A DNA stretch of 64,000 nucleotides, taken from assembly GCF_002735305.1 (NCBI RefSeq), contig NZ_PDYG01000074.1:1-64000 (forward strand), read 5' to 3'. The first letter of the stretch is position 1. Each line of letters starts with the position of its first letter. Positions 58,552 to 64,000 of the stretch are shown one piece after another. Position numbers and translations under genes: made by a program. This stretch comes from Agathobacter ruminis (lineage in GTDB: Bacteria > Bacillota > Clostridia > Lachnospirales > Lachnospiraceae). The notes under the pieces are model-generated. The model worked only from the letters and a program-made list of their open reading frames with translations, did not search any database and was not told the origin of the DNA.

Positions 58552-59430
58552 ATGAATCATATAATCGAAAACCAAAACTTAAAATTAACCGTCGCTGACC
58601 ACGGTGCAGAAATCAAATCTCTAATTCGAAAGAGCGACAATCGGGAACTGATGTGGCAAGCGGATCCCGCATTCTGGGGCAGAACTTCTCCGGTTTTATT
58701 TCCGGTGGTTGGCTGCTATTTCGAAAAGCAATCCATCTACAAGGGGAAAACCTACGAGATGGGACAGCATGGATTTGCAAGAGATATGGATTTTTCACTT
58801 GTGGCATCTGATGCCGCTTCATTAACCTTTGAATTGGCAGATGATGAAACCATACGCGAAAAATATCCATTCGCATTTCGACTTACCATCCGCTATGAAC
58901 TGCTGAAAAACGCAGTAAACGTATGTTGGAAAGTCGAAAACACAAACGATGAAACCATGTACTTCTCCATCGGAGCACATCCGGCCTTCAACTGCGATCT
59001 GGATAAAGATTATTTGAAATTCGAAAAAAACGGAAAACCGATTTCTGAACTCACTGCAAATATCATTGCAAACGATGGTAGCGGATGTCTTTCCGATGCG
59101 CAGGATCATTATCAGTTAGAAAACGGAATCCTGAAAATGTCGGATGAATTATTTGCAAAAGATGCATTGGTTGTAGAAAAACACCAGGCAGACAGCGTTA
59201 CTATTTTAGATGAAAATCACAATCCTATCATAAAAGTGACTTGTCCGACTCCATTGTTTGGAGTATGGTCGCCAACGGGAAAACACGCGCCATTTGTCTG
59301 CATCGAGCCATGGTATGGAAGATGTGACAGAGTCGGCTTTAGTAAGAGATTAGAAGAGCGCGAATACGGAAATGAGCTTGCTACAGGAGCAACATTTGAA
59401 GCAGCTTATGAGATTGAAGCTGCAATATAG
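58552..59430 (+). CDS. Aldose 1-epimerase family protein (LacX-like)
   Basis: A 292-residue galactose-mutarotase-fold protein. Family features are VADHGAEIKSLIRKSDNREL, WGRTSPVLFPVVG, YEMGQHGFARDMDF, FSIGAHPAFNC (catalytic His) and WSPTGKHAPFVCIEPW. LacX-type proteins interconvert anomers of sugars or sugar phosphates. AAGAGGGCAGGATT lies before the ATG. A role with the nearby fructan genes is possible, but it has its own transcription unit. Confidence 0.9.
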   Translation: MNHIIENQNLKLTVADHGAEIKSLIRKSDNRELMWQADPAFWGRTSPVLFPVVGCYFEKQSIYKGKTYEMGQHGFARDMDFSLVASDAASLTFELADDETIREKYPFAFRLTIRYELLKNAVNVCWKVENTNDETMYFSIGAHPAFNCDLDKDYLKFEKNGKPISELTANIIANDGSGCLSDAQDHYQLENGILKMSDELFAKDALVVEKHQADSVTILDENHNPIIKVTCPTPLFGVWSPTGKHAPFVCIEPWYGRCDRVGFSKRLEEREYGNELATGATFEAAYEIEAAI

Positions 59431-59444
59431 TTTCGTAATTAAAT

Positions 59445-59496
59445 AAAAAGCCTATTCTCTAAAGGAATCAAAATGTCCTTCGGGAATAGGCTTTTT
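59445..59496 (+). terminator. Terminator after epimerase gene
   Basis: AAAAAGCCTATTC and GAATAGGCTTTTT form a 13-bp stem with a long loop that can itself pair (AAGGA with TCCTT). Confidence 0.9.
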
Positions 59497-59588
59497 CGCT
59501 TTATAAAAATTTTGAGAAAAAGAAATAAAAATTCGGTTCATATGAGTCTAATAGATGTAAGAACAAAGGGCCCTATAAAGGAGGAATG

Positions 59589-60047
59589 ATGAACGACGAG
59601 ATATTTTTCGTGCGAATTGAGCAGATGCGGGAAAAGTTATATCGCATCGCCTATCCATATTTCAACAGTGAGAGTATGGCTGTGGATATGGTGGATGAGG
59701 CCATTTATCGCGCCTATATCAAAAGAAGACAATTAAAAAATGAAGCGTATATGGAGACCTGGCTCATCAGAATCTTGATGAATCTTTGTATGAGCAAATA
59801 CAAAAAGTTTAAGCGACAAACCGGAATTGAAGAACTTCCGGAAAGCGCAACCTACGCTGATTATGAGAATCTTCCGCTGAAGGATGCAATTAACAGATTG
59901 CCGGAGCAGTATCGTCAATTGATTATTCTGAAATACTTTGGCGGTTACACCGTTGCAGAAATAGGGAAAATGCTTGAGATTCCGCAGGGAACAGTGGCAA
60001 CACGGATGCGGAAAGCACTTTCATTATTAAGATTGGATTTGTCTTAA
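59589..60047 (+). CDS. ECF-type RNA polymerase sigma factor
   Basis: A 152-residue sigma factor. Region 2 covers about residues 10-70 (YRIAYPYFNSESMAVDMVDE) and region 4 about 100-150 (YRQLIILKYFGGYTVAEIGK, then GTVATRMRKAL). It is followed after 11 bases by a DUF4179 gene, the usual membrane-bound partner or anti-sigma. The upstream stretch TTCATATGAGTCTAATAGA (about 59537-59555) may be its own ECF-type promoter. The ATG at 59589 gives better spacing to AAAGGAGG than that at 59586. Confidence 0.92.
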   Translation: MNDEIFFVRIEQMREKLYRIAYPYFNSESMAVDMVDEAIYRAYIKRRQLKNEAYMETWLIRILMNLCMSKYKKFKRQTGIEELPESATYADYENLPLKDAINRLPEQYRQLIILKYFGGYTVAEIGKMLEIPQGTVATRMRKALSLLRLDLS

Positions 60048-60058
60048 AGGAGGCTCTG

Positions 60059-61333
60059 ATGAATAGAATTGATGAAATGAACCAGCTGATAGATGAAATA
60101 ACAACCGTTCCGCAGACATTAGAAATGAATCGAATCAAAACAAAAACGAAAAGGCGTGCGAGAATCCATTATGCAATGGTTACTCTTCGTGGATTCGCAA
60201 TCGCGTTGATTGCATTTATGGGAACACTTGTGGTGGGTGTGAACACATCGCCGGCGTTTGCTTCTTATATTATGCAAATTCCGATTCTTCGCGAGTTGGG
60301 AAAATCTGTTTTACTCGATAAAGGTGTCGAGGAAGCTGTTGAGAATGGATTCGGAACAGAAGTGGACTGGATATGTAAGGGGGATCGTTATCCTTTGTAT
60401 GTGGATTATGTGGCAGCAGATGATACTGCATTGGTATTGTTCTTTCACACGGATGATGATGGCGGCAAAACAGAATTTTCTATGAGTGCAGACGTTTTTG
60501 ATGGGGAAACCGGAGAATCGATTGCGACGACATATTATTTGCCTAGGTACTCATCTGATGGAAAAGATGCTATTCTGCGAATCGATTGGGATCAATATTA
60601 TGAAAAAGTTCGAATGGAATTACAGGCAGAATATGATGACGGAATAGAAACATACACGTTAGAATTTGACACTCCGGAGAAGAGTGAAGCAAAGATCTAT
60701 ACACCGAACGAAACTTTTTCAGCAGGCCAGGCCGAGTATCGTATTTCCGAAGTGCGCATTTATCCACTTTCAACTGAGATAGATATGGAATATATCAATC
60801 CGGAAGAAGTGGAGACCCTATGGATGTCTATGACAATTTATGACGAAGCAGGACATCAATACCAGGAGCGTGAATCGGGGACAATTATATATGGGGGAGA
60901 TGATAACAAACATACATGGAGCCTTGATAGTGGTTACTATGAACTTGAAGGGCAGATCCATCTAAAAATTGATTCTGTTGAGACCCTTGAAAAAGCACGA
61001 GAAATCGTGACGTTAGATTTGAACACAATGATCTTTTCTGATATATATGGTCCGGTTCCGGAACTTTCGAAGGCTGAATCTGAGGGCAAGAATCAGTATC
61101 GCTTTAAAATCCTAGATCAAATGGAGCGCTCATTTAATAATACGTTTAATCGTTTCTTGGATAAAGATGGAGAATGGAAACAGTTGGCACAGGGCGGAAC
61201 GCAGGATAGCACTTGTATCATATTAAAGAATGAGGATGATATTTATATTGATGGAAATAATCAAATTACCCTGGAAAGATCCTTCCCGGATCAGAATATT
61301 GATATCAATGTCGATATTTTACTGAATCCCTGA
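60059..61333 (+). CDS. DUF4179 membrane protein, probable anti-sigma factor
   Basis: A 424-residue protein with a short cytoplasmic N-terminus (about 1-42), one membrane segment (about 43-62, RGFAIALIAFMGTLVVGV) and a large extracellular part beginning NTSPAFASYIMQIPILRELG, the DUF4179 hallmark. Such proteins normally hold the ECF sigma factor at the membrane and release it on an envelope signal. AAAGGAGGCTCTG precedes the ATG. Confidence 0.88.
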   Translation: MNRIDEMNQLIDEITTVPQTLEMNRIKTKTKRRARIHYAMVTLRGFAIALIAFMGTLVVGVNTSPAFASYIMQIPILRELGKSVLLDKGVEEAVENGFGTEVDWICKGDRYPLYVDYVAADDTALVLFFHTDDDGGKTEFSMSADVFDGETGESIATTYYLPRYSSDGKDAILRIDWDQYYEKVRMELQAEYDDGIETYTLEFDTPEKSEAKIYTPNETFSAGQAEYRISEVRIYPLSTEIDMEYINPEEVETLWMSMTIYDEAGHQYQERESGTIIYGGDDNKHTWSLDSGYYELEGQIHLKIDSVETLEKAREIVTLDLNTMIFSDIYGPVPELSKAESEGKNQYRFKILDQMERSFNNTFNRFLDKDGEWKQLAQGGTQDSTCIILKNEDDIYIDGNNQITLERSFPDQNIDINVDILLNP

Positions 61334-61356
61334 GTATAATAAAATGTATAAAGAGT

Positions 61357-61386
61357 GCACAACCTATGCGGTTGTGCGCTTTTTTC
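61357..61386. terminator. Bidirectional terminator, overlaps nuclease stop codon
   Basis: GCACAACC (61357-61364) and GGTTGTGC (61370-61377) with loop TATGC, then a T-rich run. The TAG of the minus-strand gene spans stem and loop. Confidence 0.85.
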
Positions 61387-62026
61387 TTTTGCGGCGTTTG
61401 CGTCTTCGGCGTGGTTGGGCACCATGCGCGGTACGATATTCATTGATTGTGTCATGGATTTTCGTATAATCACGCTCGAACAGTTCGTGACTGATCTCCC
61501 GATGAAGTAAGTCCGGTTCGAGCGTTTTGATCAGATATTCCTGCACAAACAGTTTGCTTTTGCCGGGATATTTAAACAAATCATGTCTCGCCTGAATGTT
61601 CGCCAATTCCGGGCGCCAAAGTAAACGAATCTTTTCTGTCATTTTCAGGTTCGGGTTCTTTTGTGGCTCGCGCAAAATATAAAAGTCGCATCGGCCGTTT
61701 TCATCCTGTTCCACAGTCAAAATCCCCCAATGCATAGGTACATGCTGTTCAATATGTGCGCCATGCGTGCTGCCGACCACCACAATATTTTCGTCAAAGC
61801 ACCGGTCATAATCCTCAACCTGTCCGGCCAGTCTGGTATAGCTGTCCGCGTCGCTTTTGATCTCGATACCGACCAGCCTGTCTTCGAGTACCAAAAATAC
61901 ATCGGCTCTCGAATTCATACCGATGTTCTTTTCTTCAAATATTCTCACTTTACCATACCGCTCCTCCAGATATGTAAAGAGCGGTTCGCGGATATCCTTA
62001 TCCTTCAACAAATTTCGCGTTTCCAT
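61364..62026 (-). CDS. sce7726-type PD-(D/E)XK protein with polybasic tail
   Basis: A 220-residue protein resembling the sce7726 family of putative restriction-endonuclease-fold proteins. Core: DIREPLFTYLEERYGKVRIF, NSRADVFLVLEDRLVGIEIKSD (D...ExK) and YDRCFDENIVVVGSTHG. The C-terminus ends with about 14 mostly Arg/Lys residues (RRRRKRRKRKKR), unusual for a bacterial enzyme and suited to nucleic acid binding. METRNLLKDK at 62026 is chosen as start by family fit; its ribosome site is weak. Confidence 0.8.
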   Translation of the reverse strand: METRNLLKDKDIREPLFTYLEERYGKVRIFEEKNIGMNSRADVFLVLEDRLVGIEIKSDADSYTRLAGQVEDYDRCFDENIVVVGSTHGAHIEQHVPMHWGILTVEQDENGRCDFYILREPQKNPNLKMTEKIRLLWRPELANIQARHDLFKYPGKSKLFVQEYLIKTLEPDLLHREISHELFERDYTKIHDTINEYRTAHGAQPRRRRKRRKRKKRTTA

Positions 62027-62075
62027 ATCCCACAGTATACTAAAAGTCCGGTGTAAAATCCACATGTAAAATAAG

Positions 62076-62104
62076 TTGACTTTATGGAAAACTAGTGCTA
62101 ATAT
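62076..62104 (+). promoter_or_regulatory. Promoter of the adhesin-like gene
   Basis: TTGACT (62076-62081), 17 bp, TAATAT (62099-62104). Transcription would start near 62111, leaving a leader of about 130 bases. Confidence 0.75.
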
Positions 62105-62119
62105 ACTATTTGTTGTAGG

Positions 62120-62169
62120 AAAGTTGGGTGCAGTGACGCAATTTGCGTTACTGCTTTTTTTGCAACTTT
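62120..62169 (+). terminator. Leader terminator (attenuator candidate) of the adhesin gene
   Basis: GCAGTGACGCAA and TTGCGTTACTGC form a strong stem (62130-62154) followed by seven T. An outer stem AAAGTTG/CAACTTT (62120-62126 with 62163-62169) encloses it, and a further hairpin TTTGCAGG/CCTGCAAA lies at 62167-62188. Confidence 0.75.
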
Positions 62170-62244
62170 GCAGGCAGAAACCTGCAAAAATGCGTTTTAA
62201 TAAGATTAGGAAAAACAAGAAAGAGAAGGAAACGAATTTGAAAA

Positions 62245-64000
62245 TGAAAAAACGAGTTTTGGCGGCGCTGCTGACAGTGACAATGCTGTTTCAGGCAATT
62301 CCCGAGTCTCCGATTTATGCGGGGGAAACGGGAAATCAGATTGTTTTGGAAACATCTGATGAATTTACCCTTTCGTATCAATCCCTGTATTATATGGTGG
62401 GAGACGAGCAGGTAGAATGCGCAAAGAATGGAGAAAAGTATACCATTGATACGGCGAGACATTCGACACTGAATGTGACCGGAATCGGCGGAGAACTGGA
62501 TGTGGCAATTGACGATGATGCGCTGGCAACATTGGCAAAGGGCGATTATATCAGTTTTACCTTTCCGGATGTGCTTCAGGTGGAGGAAGACAACGGAACC
62601 ATCACGAATCCGGATCCGGAGGTGACGATTGCAAAATACAGCATTCACAACAATGAATTGAAACTCATACTGGATGATGCCGTTGATACAGATGGTATTT
62701 ATGATATTCATGCCAGTGTTGCATTTGAAGCAACGCTGGATCATGACAAGGTCGGAGAACTGGATCAGAATGATTATGAGATTGCTCCGGCGACAAGAAA
62801 GAATCCGGCAACTTATCTGACTCTGCCGAAGATTTCGAATGAAGTGACAGGGCTGACCAAACAGGCCGGGGAAGTGTTGGTAGATGATGAGACCGGTCGC
62901 ACCTATGTCGACTGGACCATTACGGTCGGAAGCGATACAAGCTCTGCGGGGCTTGACTTGGGCGGCCTGGTTGTGCATGACATTCCGGAAACGGAAGGCT
63001 TGACAATTGCAGGTGCATATCTGGGCGGACAATATGGCAATGGGACACAGCTGCAGTCAGTGAGCGAGGATGAGAATGAATTTGAGGTAACACTGGCAGA
63101 TGGCGTGAAGGCACCTGCAACCATTGTGGTTCGAACCTATGTGGAGCAGTCGTTGCTCGAAAAAGCATATCAGAATGCATTTGAGGACAGCGATGCAGAG
63201 ACAACTGCGTCGAATTCTGTTTCGGTGGAGCAGGGAGAATCTGCTTTGACGATTGCAGCAGGCAGTGAAAATGCCACTGACTCGGTGGTGATTCCGTATA
63301 CCCATATCGAAAAGTCCGGTGTGCAGGTAAGCGGAAATGCCATGGACTGGACCATTGTGGTAAACAGTGAACAGACAGATTTCTATCAGTGCATTGTTAG
63401 CGATATTCTTTCTACCGGATTGACGGTTGATGAGACGCATGGCATTGCCATTACAAGAGAAAACGGACCGGATATCCAATTGAATGCGCAGAATACTGCA
63501 GATGCTTCAACGGGTATTTCGTATGCGTTGACGGAAGAAAACGGACAGCAGAAACTGGCAATCGCATTTGGAGATACAGGGCATGCAGGATTTTCCGATA
63601 CCTATACCATTGTATTCCGTACTAATATTGCAGTCGATTATCAGTCTGATTCGCAGAGTCTGGATTCGTCTGTCAGCAACAGAGCATATGTACAGGCACT
63701 TTATCCGACATATACCGGAGGCGGATCCGGCACCGGAAGAGTCTGGGGCGCACCGAGTGTAACGACAGAATTTCGGGCAACTTATATTGAAAAGAACGTG
63801 CTTGAGGCAAATACCGAAACCGGATTGATTCAGTGGGAGATTTTGCCGGGAACCAAGATTTCGGATTATACGACAGCTGTCATCACCGATGAAATGGAAG
63901 CAGATTATCTGGCATTGGTACAGGATTCCATCGAGGTGACCTACGAGGATGGCACAGCGGTATCCGATGGTGTTTATACATTTACACAGAACGGATCACA
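62245..64000 (+). CDS. Large secreted adhesin-like surface protein, 5' part
   Basis: The frame is open from 62245 to the window edge (585 codons, no stop). A signal peptide is clear (MKKRVLAALLTVTMLFQAIP, cleavage after about YAG). The rest is built of Ig-like domains resembling Gram-positive collagen-adhesin (MSCRAMM) folds: ETGRTYVDWTITVGSD, VQVSGNAMDWTIVVNSEQ and TETGLIQWEILPGTK are three copies of the G-x-x-x-W-x-I pattern. Relatives continue with repeats and end in LPXTG; neither can be checked here. An alternative TTG start at 62239 has better spacing to GAGAAGGA. Confidence 0.85.

Noticed and set aside
62120-62190. Cyclic-di-GMP riboswitch before the adhesin gene
   Set aside because: The leader is too short and lacks the conserved core of both known classes; only terminator-type hairpins are seen.
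62148-63032. A 294-codon antisense ORF under the adhesin gene
   Set aside because: Cys/His/Arg-rich composition of a shadow frame; the plus-strand frame has signal peptide and Ig-like domains.

Overview
The window reads as part of a low-to-mid GC Firmicutes chromosome, most likely a motile clostridium of the Lachnospiraceae type (inference). The grounds are strong Shine-Dalgarno sites, HK97-like siphovirus genes of the clostridial kind, LplB/LplC sugar importers, an ECF sigma/DUF4179 pair, and a C-terminal domain on a recombinase that I associate with Lachnospiraceae proteins. No rRNA, tRNA or CRISPR array was seen.

Layout. 1-1830: debris of a methyltransferase gene joined to the 3' part of a helicase-nuclease gene, followed by an intact gene with an RNxxH (HEPN-like) motif; this looks like the remains of a defence or mobile island. 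1878-35080: a nearly complete siphophage prophage. Its replication genes form two divergent operons, a leftward one (6416 to 1878: small proteins, DUF2800, DUF2815, membrane peptide, family A DNA polymerase) and a rightward one (6674 to 11670: primase-helicase, YozE-like, VRR-NUC, SNF2 helicase, DUF1492 late regulator). After a probable late promoter and cos region come HNH, terminases, portal, ClpP protease, capsid, connectors, tail tube, a tail chaperone with a -1 frameshift, tape measure, tail proteins, holin and endolysin. A MerR/TipAS regulator with its own 19-bp-spacer promoter sits inside the tail module. The module ends in two overlapping large serine recombinases. No CI-type repressor is recognisable. 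A 44-bp bipartite element occurs three times, each just upstream of a phage gene start.

35131-37690: a RhuM-family gene, a decayed gene tail, a frameshifted carbamoyltransferase and a rhomboid-like membrane protein. 37713-44628: an EAL protein with degenerate GGDEF, an ABC (MacB/FtsX) exporter pair and a chemotaxis receptor.

44662-57830: a probable fructan (levan/inulin type) locus under two paralogous LacI regulators. The left unit encodes a surface lipoprotein of the GH32 fold and a secreted protein with seven copies of a ~180-residue domain; the right unit encodes two importer permeases, a binding lipoprotein and a cytoplasmic GH32 fructosidase. Both units share an identical 15-bp operator-like motif, so they are probably controlled together: polymer is bound and cut outside, imported as oligosaccharide and hydrolysed inside.

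57955-64000: small ORFs including a possible cas1 N-terminal remnant, a LacX-type aldose epimerase, an ECF sigma factor with its DUF4179 membrane partner, an sce7726-type nuclease with a very basic tail, and the first part of a large secreted adhesin-like protein preceded by a promoter and a terminator hairpin in its leader. This last gene runs off the right edge of the window.
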